Notes: a model not told the origin generated them from the letters alone. A stretch of DNA of 53,640 nt from TMED14 sp002167805 (GCA_965655795.1 CBFHHY010000011.1:1-53640), one strand, 5' to 3'. Shown: positions 34,131 to 43,634, counted from the first letter of the stretch. Numbers and translations: made by a program.

Positions 34131-34490
34131 CTAAGGTTTTTCTTTAGAAAAACAAACACAAACTTGTTCAACATCCCCATTTATTGGTGGGTTTAGTTTA
34201 CAAATTTTAATATCTGCTTTCAAAATAAGAGGAAATTCATTAAAAAGTCTATTAATAATGCGTAAACAGACAGTCTCTAATAATTTTGATCTTTTTTGCA
34301 TTTCTTGAGTCACTATTTCTCTTAAATCAACATAATCTACAGTGTATTTCAAATCATCTTTTATTACAGAATCTTGAAGATCGCAGAATACTTTTAAACT
34401 AGTAATGTATTCAGAGCCAATTATAGATTCTTCCTCTAAACACCCATGATAAGCATATTCTCTTTGATTAACTAATTGTATTTCTTTCAT
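34131..34490 (-). CDS. folB: Dihydroneopterin aldolase
   Basis: This 119-residue protein fits the FolB fold and length. The N-terminal strand and catalytic Glu region (REYAYHGCLEEE), the YTVDYVDLREIV helix start and the C-terminal active-site Lys in ICKLNPPING are present. It converts dihydroneopterin to hydroxymethyl-dihydropterin in folate synthesis. Its start overlaps the gltX stop (TAATG). Confidence 0.88.
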   Translation of the reverse strand: MKEIQLVNQREYAYHGCLEEESIIGSEYITSLKVFCDLQDSVIKDDLKYTVDYVDLREIVTQEMQKRSKLLETVCLRIINRLFNEFPLILKADIKICKLNPPINGDVEQVCVCFSKEKP

Positions 34491-36031
34491 TAGTTTAATG
34501 TAGTTATTGCATTATTTATTCGAATTTCAGAAATATCTTTTCCAATTAACTCCATTACTGTAAAAATTGAAGGACCTTGAGTTTTTCCAGCAATAGCAAG
34601 CCTTAATACAGGACCTAATTCACTAAATTTTAAAGAGTTGGAATTGAGATAATTTTTGAAGGAGGCTTCTATTTCATCACTACTGTAACTGGTTTTTGAA
34701 AATATATGAGCTAAATCTTTAAGCCATAATTGCGCGTTTAGTGACCATTTTTTTTCTACCATTTTTGAATCATAATCAACAGGATCTTCAAATAAATAAT
34801 AACAATCTGTAACAATTTGATTCATAAATTCTGCTCTATCCATAAATAAATAGAGAGCTTTTTTAGCCCATTCATTTTGGATTGATATACCGTACTTAAG
34901 CTTAATAGAATTTACAAACTCATCAATTAATAACGATTCATCTCTTATTCTTAACTGTTGTTGATTGAACCAACGGGCTTTATCGTAATCAAAACGCGCT
35001 CCAGCTTTACTTACTTTTTGCAGGTTAAAGGATGAAACAAGCTCCTCAAGAGAAAAAATTTCTTGATTTGTACCAGGGTTCCATCCTAAAAAAGCAAGCA
35101 TATTAACGAAACCTTCAGGATAAAAACCAAATTCTTTATAACCAGAAGCTGTTTCTTTAGTCTCTGGGTGAGACCAATTTAAAGGAAAAACAGGGAAGCC
35201 TAACTTATCACCATCTCGTTTCGACAGTTTTCCATTACCGTCAGGTCGAAGTAACAAAGGTAGGTGGGCAAAAATAGGACGCTCCCATTGAAAATAATCA
35301 TATAAAATAACATGAAGAGGGGCTGAGGGTAACCACTCTTCTCCGCGAATCACGTGAGAAATTTCCATTAAATGGTCATCCACAACATTAGCCAAATGAT
35401 AAGTGGGTAAACCATCTCCTTTCATAAGCACTTTATCATCAACATTTACACTATTTACACTCACCCAGCCTCTTACTTCATCATGAAATTTTATCTCTAC
35501 ACCATGGGGCATCTTAACACGAACGACATATGGTGTTTTGGATAATAACTTATTATTAACATCTTCAGCAGAAAGAGTTAAAGAGTTTTTCATTGAGGCC
35601 CGAGTGATACTATTATATTGCCAATTTGGGTTTCCTGCTTTTTTAGATTTGTCTCTAATTTCAGAGAGCTCTTCAGGAGTGTCAAAAGCCATATAAGCGT
35701 GACCTGATCTTATAAGCTTTTCGACATAAGGACGATATATATCTTTTCTTTTGCTTTGCCGATAGGGAGAGTGTGGACCACTATCGGTGATAGAATTATT
35801 AACTCCAACACCTTCGTCTGGAGAAATTCCACACCAGCGTAAAGAGTCGACAATATATTTTTCCGAACCCTCAACATATCGAGATTGGTCAGTGTCTTCG
35901 ATACGGAGTAAAAAATCCCCGTTATTCTTTTTTGCAAACAAATAATTATATAAAGCTGTTCTTACCCCCCCCATATGCAAAGGCCCTGTGGGGCTTGGGG
36001 CAAAACGAACCCTTACTCGTTTATTTTTCAT
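34490..36031 (-). CDS. gltX: Glutamate-tRNA ligase
   Basis: This 513-residue class I synthetase has the HIGH-type motif PSPTGPLHMGG (His19) and the KMSKS-type motif KLSKRDGDKLG, plus GLPTYHLANVVDDHLM. The length is a little above the usual about 470-500. Its 5' half has ordinary G+C content while the 3' half becomes markedly A+T rich towards folB. A G8 tract (35965-35972, C on the plus strand) encodes Gly-Gly after the HIGH motif. It is divergent from lysS. Confidence 0.96.
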   Translation of the reverse strand: MKNKRVRVRFAPSPTGPLHMGGVRTALYNYLFAKKNNGDFLLRIEDTDQSRYVEGSEKYIVDSLRWCGISPDEGVGVNNSITDSGPHSPYRQSKRKDIYRPYVEKLIRSGHAYMAFDTPEELSEIRDKSKKAGNPNWQYNSITRASMKNSLTLSAEDVNNKLLSKTPYVVRVKMPHGVEIKFHDEVRGWVSVNSVNVDDKVLMKGDGLPTYHLANVVDDHLMEISHVIRGEEWLPSAPLHVILYDYFQWERPIFAHLPLLLRPDGNGKLSKRDGDKLGFPVFPLNWSHPETKETASGYKEFGFYPEGFVNMLAFLGWNPGTNQEIFSLEELVSSFNLQKVSKAGARFDYDKARWFNQQQLRIRDESLLIDEFVNSIKLKYGISIQNEWAKKALYLFMDRAEFMNQIVTDCYYLFEDPVDYDSKMVEKKWSLNAQLWLKDLAHIFSKTSYSSDEIEASFKNYLNSNSLKFSELGPVLRLAIAGKTQGPSIFTVMELIGKDISEIRINNAITTLN

Positions 36032-36051
36032 AAAGTTTTTCTTTAATTCGG

Positions 36052-36059
36052 CAAAGGTA
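36052..36059 (-). promoter_or_regulatory. TAnnTTTG box upstream of gltX
   Basis: The minus strand reads TACCTTTG, a full match, about 20 bp before the gltX ATG. It lies 21 bp from the opposing lysS box. Confidence 0.45.
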
Positions 36060-36080
36060 ACCCACCTTAAAGTACCTTCC

Positions 36081-36088
36081 TATCTTTG
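36081..36088 (+). promoter_or_regulatory. TAnnTTTG box upstream of lysS
   Basis: TATCTTTG ends 4 bp before the lysS ATG (36093). The transcript would start at or just before the start codon, so lysS mRNA may be leaderless. Confidence 0.5.
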
Positions 36089-36092
36089 CAAG

Positions 36093-37610
36093 ATGAACAC
36101 AAAGTTATCAGAACAAGAAATATTACGCAGAGAGAGCCTTGAGGCGTTAAGGAAAGAGGGGATAAACCCATACCCCGCGGAAGAGGTTCCTGTCAATGTT
36201 TTGTCAGAAACAATAAAGCAAGAATTCCCTATAAAACCAGAAAAATATACATCCGTATGTGTTGCTGGAAGAGTGATGACTAAAAGAATTATGGGGAAGG
36301 CTTCTTTTTTAAGCATCAAAGACTCTTCCGGCAGAATTCAAGCTTACATAAATAGAGACGTTGTGTGTCCGGGTGAAGACAAAACATTGTACAACGTAGT
36401 GTTTAAAAAGCAGCTTGATATAGGAGATTTTGTGTCTTTAAAAGGGCATGTTTTTACAACAAAAACAGAAGAAATAAGCATTCATGTTTCCGAGTTAAAG
36501 TTGTTAAGCAAGGCGCTTAAACCACTGCCTGTAGTTAAGACGGACTCTCAGGGAGAAAAACATGATGAGTTTAACGACCCGGAGTTGAGATATCGTCAGC
36601 GATATGTGGATCTTATCGTAAATGAAGGAGTAAAAGAAGTTTTTGTAAAGAGAACACAAGTCTTTAATACTATGCGTGAGGTGTTTAATGAAAAAGGTTA
36701 TTTGGAGGTAGAAACACCAATACTGCAAAGCATACCAGGGGGCGCGGCGGCAAGACCATTTATGACCCATCACAACACATTGGACATGCCGTTATATTTA
36801 AGAATCTCTAACGAGCTTTATTTAAAAAGACTGATTGTTGGTGGGTTCGATGGGGTATATGAATTTGCAAAAGACTTTAGAAATGAGGGTATGGACAGAA
36901 CCCATAATCCAGAATTTACAATCCTTGAAATATATGTTGCCTACAAGGATTATAAGTGGATGATGGAATTTACCGAAAGTATGTTTGAAAAAATTGCAAG
37001 AAAAACAACAGGGTCAGCGGAAGTTTCTTTTGATGGAAAAAAAATAAATTTAGCAGCGCCCTACCAAAGGGTTCCGATTTTGGAAGCGATAAAAACTCAC
37101 ACGGGATTTGATTTAATAGATAAAAATGAGGCTGAGATAAAAAAGATAGCGGAGTCTTTAGATGTAGAAACATCTCCAGACATGGGCAAGGGTAAAGTTA
37201 TTGATGCCATTTTTGGAGACAAGTGTGAGAAATACTATGTTCAGCCCACATTTATTACCGACTATCCTATAGAAATGTCCCCGCTGTGTAAAAAACACCG
37301 AGACGACGAGAGGCTTACCGAAAGGTTTGAGCTTTTTATAAATGGGACAGAGATAGCTAATGCATACAGTGAGCTAAATGATCCAATTGATCAAAAAGAG
37401 AGGTTTGAAGATCAGCTTGGACTTCAAGAGAAAGGAGATGATGAAGCTATGTTTATCGATAAAGATTTTTTAAGATCTCTAGAGTATGGAATGCCCCCCA
37501 CCTCAGGCATGGGGATCGGGATGGACCGTCTAGTTATGCTACTTACAGGAAAGACAAGCATTCAAGAGGTTATTTTTTTCCCTCAAATGAGACCAGAGAA
37601 GAACGAATAA
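36093..37610 (+). CDS. lysS: Lysine-tRNA ligase
   Basis: This 505-residue class II synthetase starts MNTKLSEQEILRR. The frame stays open 35 codons further upstream, but that stretch runs through the divergent promoters and gltX, so ATG 36093 is preferred; it also gives the usual LysRS length. An OB-fold anticodon domain, motif 1 (FNEKGYLEVETPILQ), motif 2 (FRNEGMDRTHNPEFT) and motif 3 (GMGIGMDRLVMLLTG) are present. mutS2 starts 1 bp after its stop. Confidence 0.96.
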   Translation: MNTKLSEQEILRRESLEALRKEGINPYPAEEVPVNVLSETIKQEFPIKPEKYTSVCVAGRVMTKRIMGKASFLSIKDSSGRIQAYINRDVVCPGEDKTLYNVVFKKQLDIGDFVSLKGHVFTTKTEEISIHVSELKLLSKALKPLPVVKTDSQGEKHDEFNDPELRYRQRYVDLIVNEGVKEVFVKRTQVFNTMREVFNEKGYLEVETPILQSIPGGAAARPFMTHHNTLDMPLYLRISNELYLKRLIVGGFDGVYEFAKDFRNEGMDRTHNPEFTILEIYVAYKDYKWMMEFTESMFEKIARKTTGSAEVSFDGKKINLAAPYQRVPILEAIKTHTGFDLIDKNEAEIKKIAESLDVETSPDMGKGKVIDAIFGDKCEKYYVQPTFITDYPIEMSPLCKKHRDDERLTERFELFINGTEIANAYSELNDPIDQKERFEDQLGLQEKGDDEAMFIDKDFLRSLEYGMPPTSGMGIGMDRLVMLLTGKTSIQEVIFFPQMRPEKNE

Positions 37611-37611
37611 C

Positions 37612-39825
37612 ATGCTTTATCCAGAGTCAGCTTTTGAAGCTCTTGATTTTTTGGAGTTTAAGACAATGTTATCCAAGTTTGCCGTGTCTTCGAACGGGCG
37701 GCGATCAATTATGGAAATGCTCCCAAGCACACACAAAAATCAAAAAGAGATGGAGTTATACCAGGGCGCGGAGCTTCTTGAAATTTTAAAAATAGATGAG
37801 TCGTTGCCGCCAATTTCAAGGTCAGAGATTGATGAAGCGATTCCTTTATTGAAAATAAAAAACGCTGTTCTTGACACCGCTCATTTTATGAGCATTAGAG
37901 ATCAGTCGGAGAGCTATAAAGCACTTTATAAATTCACACAAATAAATGATGAGGTTGCACCAACATTAGCTTCATCATATCGACCGTTTCCCCCAGAAGA
38001 CAAAATCAAAAAGCATATTGATAAGGTTCTTGAAAAAAACGGCCAGATCAAGTCAACAGCATCTATCGAGCTTAAGTCTATTAGACAAGAAATTGCAAAA
38101 AAACGAGTTGTTGCGGACCGCCTTTTTTATAAAGCTTTAAAGAGATGTGAAAAACAAGGCATACTTGGAGATATAAGAGAATCTGTAAGTAATAGTAGGC
38201 GCGTTTTGGCTGTAAACGCCCCAGATAAAAATAAAGCAAAAGGCGCTTTTCACGGAAGCAGCGCAAAAAACACACTTGTGTTTTTGGAGCCTAATGAGTG
38301 CTTAGAAATTAACGCTACAGTTGGTGTTTTGATAGAGGAAGAGAGGCGAGAAATAAGACGAATACTTTTAAACCTCACCCGAGAAATAGCCCCATTCTCA
38401 GAAAAAATATCAATAACGAACAAAAAAATTATAGAGTTAGATGTGTTGTTCGCAAAAACACGGTTTGCAAAAAAAGAAAACGCACACCTACCTGAAATTA
38501 CAGAAAACGAAATAGCATTTAACAGGGCTATAAACCCAGTTTTAAAAAAGACTCAAGAAGCCAACACTCAGGAGGTTGTTCCCCTTGATTTATACATGGA
38601 TAAAAACAATCGTCTTGTGGTTGTTTCTGGCCCAAATGCTGGAGGAAAGTCTCTCGCTTTAAAAACGGTAGGTCTACTGCAAATTATACTTCAGTGCGGT
38701 ATGCTTGTGCCTGTGGGTGTCGGGTCAAAAATGAAGTGGTTCGAAAGAATAATGACAGATATAGGTGACCCTCAAAGCATAGAGAGTGAGCTCTCAACCT
38801 ACAGTGGGAAATTGTCCAAAATGAAGGGGATTTTAAGACACTCAGACGATAAAACCTTGTGTTTAGTAGATGAATTTGGTAGCGGTTCAGATCCAGACTT
38901 AGGAAGCTCTTTGGCTCGTGTTTTTCTTTCTGAGATACACAAATCGAACGCGTTTGGCATTTTCACAACACACTTTAATAATATAAAAGCTCTCGCTGAA
39001 GAGCTCTCAGGGGCAAGCAACGCAAACATGTCGTTTGACATAGAGTCATTAACACCTCAATACACAATCCAACAAGGCACACCAGGCTCTTCATACACTT
39101 TTGAGGTGGCTGAGAGGTCGGGGATATCAAAACGCATCATGGCAGAGGCAAAAAAAAATTTAAAAGAGCAAACATTGTCATTTGATAGGTTAATAGTGGT
39201 TTTGCAAAATGAACGAAAATCCCTGGAATCAACTCAAAAACAGGTAAGAGCTAAACTCAAAGACTTAGAGTCTTTGAAGCAATTAAACGAAAAAAGAATA
39301 CAAGAACTTGAAACAAAGCTTTCGAAAACAGGCAAAAACAATACCGAGCTAACACAACAAATAAATTGGGGTAAACGTATGGAGCAATGGGCAAACCTTT
39401 GGTCAAAAGCAAAGACTCAAAAGCTTAAAAAGGAGGTGCAAGACAAAATAATAAAATCTCTATCAGAGAGAAATTACGAGGAGAGGGCTCGAAAAAAGAA
39501 AGAACAAATGCAAGGTAAAAAAGCAGCGAAAAAAGTTCTTGAAAACCTATTTCTTGAGCCTGTTAAAAGAGGTGACAAGGTAAAAGTTTTGGGCGGTGGC
39601 GCAAAAAAAATTGGAGAAGTGATCGAAATCCGGAAAGATAAATTTTTAGTTAGCCTAGGCGATGTTCTTTCCACCTGGTTAAAAAGAAAAGAGTTTGTGC
39701 ACGTTGAACCCACTACCGATAAAAAATTAAAACCTAATGAAAAGAAAATGAGGGCTGAGAAACAAAATGTTAAATTCGTTAAAAAGAAAGAAAGCACAAC
39801 TAAAACACAAAAAAATGGAAAATGA
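37612..39825 (+). CDS. mutS2: MutS2-family ATPase without Smr domain
   Basis: This 737-residue protein has Walker A GPNAGGKS (340-347), Walker B TLCLVDEFGSGSDPD (about 415-429) and a long coiled coil near 520-600. A KOW-like segment (RGDKVKVLGGGAKKIGEVIE) follows, then a Lys-rich tail. MutS2 proteins act in recombination control or rescue of stalled ribosomes. The C-terminal Smr nuclease domain of Bacillus MutS2 is absent, as I recall for other Bacteroidota. It overlaps the next gene by 11 bp. Confidence 0.88.
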   Translation: MLYPESAFEALDFLEFKTMLSKFAVSSNGRRSIMEMLPSTHKNQKEMELYQGAELLEILKIDESLPPISRSEIDEAIPLLKIKNAVLDTAHFMSIRDQSESYKALYKFTQINDEVAPTLASSYRPFPPEDKIKKHIDKVLEKNGQIKSTASIELKSIRQEIAKKRVVADRLFYKALKRCEKQGILGDIRESVSNSRRVLAVNAPDKNKAKGAFHGSSAKNTLVFLEPNECLEINATVGVLIEEERREIRRILLNLTREIAPFSEKISITNKKIIELDVLFAKTRFAKKENAHLPEITENEIAFNRAINPVLKKTQEANTQEVVPLDLYMDKNNRLVVVSGPNAGGKSLALKTVGLLQIILQCGMLVPVGVGSKMKWFERIMTDIGDPQSIESELSTYSGKLSKMKGILRHSDDKTLCLVDEFGSGSDPDLGSSLARVFLSEIHKSNAFGIFTTHFNNIKALAEELSGASNANMSFDIESLTPQYTIQQGTPGSSYTFEVAERSGISKRIMAEAKKNLKEQTLSFDRLIVVLQNERKSLESTQKQVRAKLKDLESLKQLNEKRIQELETKLSKTGKNNTELTQQINWGKRMEQWANLWSKAKTQKLKKEVQDKIIKSLSERNYEERARKKKEQMQGKKAAKKVLENLFLEPVKRGDKVKVLGGGAKKIGEVIEIRKDKFLVSLGDVLSTWLKRKEFVHVEPTTDKKLKPNEKKMRAEKQNVKFVKKKESTTKTQKNGK

Positions 39826-41080
39826 AACGCATGCATTAATAAGTAACGAAGCAGTTGTTTTCGGACTGTTAATGGTTTTGCTCGGGGGCATTTTTTGGGC
39901 AGCAGACAATCCAAAGTTTAAGATATTTTTTAAGTGGGTTCCGGTTCTTTTGTTATGTTATTTTTTACCTTCCGTTTTAACAAATACAGGTCTGGTTCCT
40001 AAAGACACAAACCTTTATTTTGTGGCATCAAGGTACCTTCTTCCAGCCTCTCTGGTTTTACTAACCTTAAGTATAGACCTAAAGGCTGTTATTGGACTAG
40101 GGCCAAAAGCATTGATTATGTTTTTTACGGCAACAGTTACCATCATTTTGGGCGGTCCGTTTGCTGTTTTGATTGTTTCTAGTGTTGCCCCTGATCTTGT
40201 TGGGGGTGTTGGTCCAGAAGCGGTTTGGAGGGGGCTTTCAACCATTGCCGGCTCATGGATCGGAGGAGGGGCAAATCAGGCCGCAATGTATGAGATTTTT
40301 AAACCATCAGACGGTTTGTATTCAGCGATGATAACAGTTGATGTTGTTGTTGCTGAGATTTGGATGGCGTTTATTCTTTTGGGCGCCGCAAAAAGTGACC
40401 GTGTTGACCAATGGCTTCATGCAGACAACACCTCAGTAAAGGTTTTACAAAAAGAAATGGAAGACTTTTCAGAACGCACCTCTCGTATCCCAAAATTTCC
40501 AGAGACTATGAAAATTTTAGGCATTGCTTTCGGTGCTGTCGCCCTGGGTCATTTAGCGGGAGACTTCTTTGCCCCTTGGTTTAAAGAAAACGCGCCGTAT
40601 TTATCAAACTTTAGTTTAACGAGTAGTTTCTTTTGGATAGTAATCGTCTCTACAACGATAGGTCTTATTTTGTCCTTTACAAAGCTTAGGGACCTAGAGG
40701 GTGCGGGCGCGAGCAGAATAGGGTCTGTATTTATATATATTTTGGTAGGGACGATAGGCATGAAAATGGATCTTTATGAACTGAAAGAAGCTCCTGGGTT
40801 ATTAATTGTTGGGGGTGTTTGGATGCTGTTTCATGTGTTAATTTTACTCGGGGTTGCTCGTGGAATCAAGGCCCCATTTTTTTTCGTCGCCGTTGGCTCA
40901 AAGGCGAATATTGGCGGTGCCGCGTCCGCGCCGGTTGTCGCGGCGGCATTTCATCCCTCACTGGCTCCGGTTGGTGTTCTGCTTGCTGTGTTAGGTTATG
41001 CGCTCGGCACATATGGGGGCTGGATTACAGGCCTTTTAATGTACTTAGCTTCAGGGGACCCAGGAACCTTTATGATTTAA
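39815..41080 (+). CDS. DUF819-family (YjcL-like) polytopic membrane protein
   Basis: This 421-residue protein starts at ATG 39815. It has about ten TM segments and the family features AGSWIGGGANQAAM, TVDVVVAEIWMAF and a late VGSKANIGGAASAPVVAAAF. The last two Gly-rich segments suggest re-entrant loops of a secondary transporter, though no substrate is known for DUF819 proteins. It overlaps mutS2 by 11 bp and precedes an M28 peptidase by 13 bp; the pair may serve peptide or amino-acid use. Confidence 0.8.
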   Translation: MENETHALISNEAVVFGLLMVLLGGIFWAADNPKFKIFFKWVPVLLLCYFLPSVLTNTGLVPKDTNLYFVASRYLLPASLVLLTLSIDLKAVIGLGPKALIMFFTATVTIILGGPFAVLIVSSVAPDLVGGVGPEAVWRGLSTIAGSWIGGGANQAAMYEIFKPSDGLYSAMITVDVVVAEIWMAFILLGAAKSDRVDQWLHADNTSVKVLQKEMEDFSERTSRIPKFPETMKILGIAFGAVALGHLAGDFFAPWFKENAPYLSNFSLTSSFFWIVIVSTTIGLILSFTKLRDLEGAGASRIGSVFIYILVGTIGMKMDLYELKEAPGLLIVGGVWMLFHVLILLGVARGIKAPFFFVAVGSKANIGGAASAPVVAAAFHPSLAPVGVLLAVLGYALGTYGGWITGLLMYLASGDPGTFMI

Positions 41081-41093
41081 ACGAAATAAAAGC

Positions 41094-42482
41094 ATGAAAA
41101 GAATATACATAGCCATAGCTATAATCATTTCCACAACCACAGTGGGACAGGAGGCAGACCCCAGTTTTGTTCAGAAAATTTTTCAAAAATCCTTAGGGGA
41201 GCAGCAAGGCTATTATTGGCTTAAAAATCTATGTGAAGAGGCTGGACCACGTTTAGCAGGAAGCAAAGGCGACGACCAGGGTGTTATGTGGGCATATGAA
41301 ACCCTTGATACTCTTGGTTATGATTTGGTTCAGAAGCAACCTGTTGATGTTCGTCACTGGGAGAGAGGTGTGGAAACGGCAACCTATATTAAAAGGGACA
41401 AACAAGGCTATAGAATGATGAAAAAATTAAATATTACCGCTTTAGGCGGCTCGGTTTCCACGCCGGGTGGAAATGAAGGAAAGGGTATAAAAGCCGAGGT
41501 AATCGAAATTAAAAACAGGGAGGATTTATACGCCAAACGCATGGAGTTGAAAGGTAAAATTGCTTTTTTTAACGAACCCATGGACCCTTGGTTAATTAAC
41601 ACAGGTTCGGCCTATGGAAAAGCTGGATGGCAGCGCTGGGGCGGGGCATCTGAAGCTGCAAAACTTGGTGCTGTCGCCTCAATTAACCGATCTCTTACTC
41701 ACCGATTAGATGATTTTCCACACACAGGGGCAATGACCTATCAGCCTGGTGTGAAAAAAATACCAGCAGCAGCTATTTCCACAAACGACGCGGAATGGTT
41801 AAGTAAAGAACTTGAGAAAAACACGGAAGGAATAATTCACCTTACAATCGGGGCTAAAGACATAGGAAGACGAAACTCAAATAATGTAATTGCTGAGATT
41901 AAAGGTTCTGAAAAACCAGATGAGATTATTTTAGTGGGAGGCCACCTTGACTCATGGGATTTAGGAACAGGAGCACAAGATGATGGAGCGGGAGTTGCTC
42001 ATGCTATGCACGCCGTTTGGTTGCTTAAGGAGTTGGGGTATAAGCCAAAACATACGCTTAGAATAGTTCTTTTTGCAAATGAAGAGTTTGGTTTAGATGG
42101 TGCGAGAAAATATGCAAAAGAGGGCTTAGAGAAAGGAAGAAAACATGTTCTGTGTATCGAGTCAGATGGGGGGTCAGGCGCCCCAAGGGGGTTTAGCCTC
42201 CCCAGGGAGATTCATGATAACAATCCATCTATGATAAAAGCATTAGATAAATTGCTTGCTCGCTATGGCTGCCGAGAGTGGACTCAAGGGGGTTCTGGTG
42301 CTGATGTAAGTCAAATTGTTGACGACGGGGTTTTATTATGTGGTTACAGGGCAGATAGCCAGAGGTATTTTGACTATCACCACACATCTCAGGATGATAT
42401 TAAATCAGTTCACCCAAGAGAACTTGAGTTGGGATCAGCGTCAATTGCCGCTTTCATATACTTTTTTGATCAGAACTTGTGA
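41094..42482 (+). CDS. Secreted M28-family metallopeptidase (carboxypeptidase Q-like)
   Basis: This 462-residue protein has a signal peptide (about residues 1-19, ending TVGQ). The M28 zinc ligands are all present: His284 and Asp286 (GGHLDSWD), Asp296 or Asp297 (QDDGAG), Glu330/Glu331 (ANEEFG), Asp358 (ESDGG) and a late His (DYHHTSQDD). A PA-like insert lies at about 130-240. It should release amino acids from peptides in the periplasm or outside the cell. It ends 15 bp from convergent paaE. Confidence 0.88.
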   Translation: MKRIYIAIAIIISTTTVGQEADPSFVQKIFQKSLGEQQGYYWLKNLCEEAGPRLAGSKGDDQGVMWAYETLDTLGYDLVQKQPVDVRHWERGVETATYIKRDKQGYRMMKKLNITALGGSVSTPGGNEGKGIKAEVIEIKNREDLYAKRMELKGKIAFFNEPMDPWLINTGSAYGKAGWQRWGGASEAAKLGAVASINRSLTHRLDDFPHTGAMTYQPGVKKIPAAAISTNDAEWLSKELEKNTEGIIHLTIGAKDIGRRNSNNVIAEIKGSEKPDEIILVGGHLDSWDLGTGAQDDGAGVAHAMHAVWLLKELGYKPKHTLRIVLFANEEFGLDGARKYAKEGLEKGRKHVLCIESDGGSGAPRGFSLPREIHDNNPSMIKALDKLLARYGCREWTQGGSGADVSQIVDDGVLLCGYRADSQRYFDYHHTSQDDIKSVHPRELELGSASIAAFIYFFDQNL

Positions 42483-42497
42483 TGTTTGACTTCAACT

Positions 42498-43634
42498 CTA
42501 ATCATCAAAACTGATCACAACATCTGGTGATTTAGGTAAGGTTTGACAAGAAAGAACATAACCTTCGTCAACTTCTTCATCTGTTAGTGAGTAATTCATC
42601 GCCATTTCGACAGAGCCCTCTAAAACTTTTGCTCTACATGTGCAGCAAACAGCCCCCTTGCAGGCGTAAGGAATATCTGCACCAGCAGCTAAGGCAGCGT
42701 CTAAAACAAATGTTTTGGAGGGCTGCTCAAAGTGTGTTTTTTCACCATCTAAAATTACAGTGACATTTGATGAGGGCTTTTTGTTTTTAGAAGAGGGTTT
42801 TGAAATAGTTTTTTCGGTTTTCGTGGTAGAGGAAAACAACTCAAAATGAATGTTCGTTTTATCAACATCCATATCTGCAATTACATCACTCACATTATTG
42901 ATCATGGCCTCTGGACCACAAAGGAAAAAGCTATGCGCGTTCATTTTAGGCTGAAACTTTTTTAAAAGTGAAGTAGCTCGATCTTTATCGATGCGGCCAA
43001 ATAAAAGATCACTCCCTTGATCTTCTCGACTCAGCACATGGTGAATTTCAAATCTGCCTAGATAAAGGTCTTTAAGATCTTCTAATTCTCGTTTAAATAT
43101 AATTGAGCTGGATTTTTTATTACCATAAAAGAGGGTAAACTTAGAATTTTTGGAAAGTTTTAAGGTGGTTTTAATCATAGATAAAACAGGGGTGATCCCA
43201 GAGCCTGCAGCAAAAGCCACATATTCGTGATTGTCATCGATAGAAGGCTCTAAGATAAAGTTACCCATTGGTGGCATCACTTCTATTTGGTCGCCCGCGC
43301 AAAGTTCTTTCGTTGCCCAAGAAGAAAAGCGCCCATCAGGCACACGCTTGATAGCTACCCTAAGCTCACCATCAAGGGGGCTCGAACAAATAGAATAGGA
43401 GCGCCGAAGCTCTTCGCCATTTATTTCCTTCTTTAACGTTATGTATTGTCCAGGTAAATATTGAAAACCTTTGACGGGGGGGAGAAAAGAGACGCTAACA
43501 CAATCATCAGTCTCTTTTCGGACGTCTAACACTTTTAGTTTGTGAAATTTGGGCTTTACACCTTTCTGTTTAACAATAGATGTTAAAAGGCTATTAGTTG
43601 TTTCTTCACTGTTTTTCTTAAAAAATCCGAACAT
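42498..43634 (-). CDS. paaE: Phenylacetyl-CoA epoxidase reductase subunit PaaE
   Basis: This 378-residue protein starts at ATG 43634. A TTG at 43670 is in frame but lies inside a promoter box. The layout is an FAD-binding barrel (YLPGQYITLK, RRSYSICSSP), an NAD(P) domain (AFAAGSGITPVLSM, FFLCGPEAMI) and a C-terminal plant-type 2Fe-2S domain (CKGAVCCTC plus a later SCQT). PaaE passes electrons from NADPH to the PaaA diiron centre. It is divergent from paaA, with a 145-bp control region between. Confidence 0.93.
   Translation of the reverse strand: MFGFFKKNSEETTNSLLTSIVKQKGVKPKFHKLKVLDVRKETDDCVSVSFLPPVKGFQYLPGQYITLKKEINGEELRRSYSICSSPLDGELRVAIKRVPDGRFSSWATKELCAGDQIEVMPPMGNFILEPSIDDNHEYVAFAAGSGITPVLSMIKTTLKLSKNSKFTLFYGNKKSSSIIFKRELEDLKDLYLGRFEIHHVLSREDQGSDLLFGRIDKDRATSLLKKFQPKMNAHSFFLCGPEAMINNVSDVIADMDVDKTNIHFELFSSTTKTEKTISKPSSKNKKPSSNVTVILDGEKTHFEQPSKTFVLDAALAAGADIPYACKGAVCCTCRAKVLEGSVEMAMNYSLTDEEVDEGYVLSCQTLPKSPDVVISFDD

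Noticed and set aside
35346..35361. CACGTG motif inside gltX
   Set aside because: It has several mismatches to the parS consensus outside the CACGTG core.
31185..36031. The A+T-rich segment as a horizontally acquired island
   Set aside because: It holds only core genes in a plausible order, no mobility genes, and the composition changes gradually inside gltX.
35988..36092. N-terminal extension of lysS
   Set aside because: The extra 35 codons run through gltX and both divergent promoter boxes, and the shorter form has the standard LysRS length.
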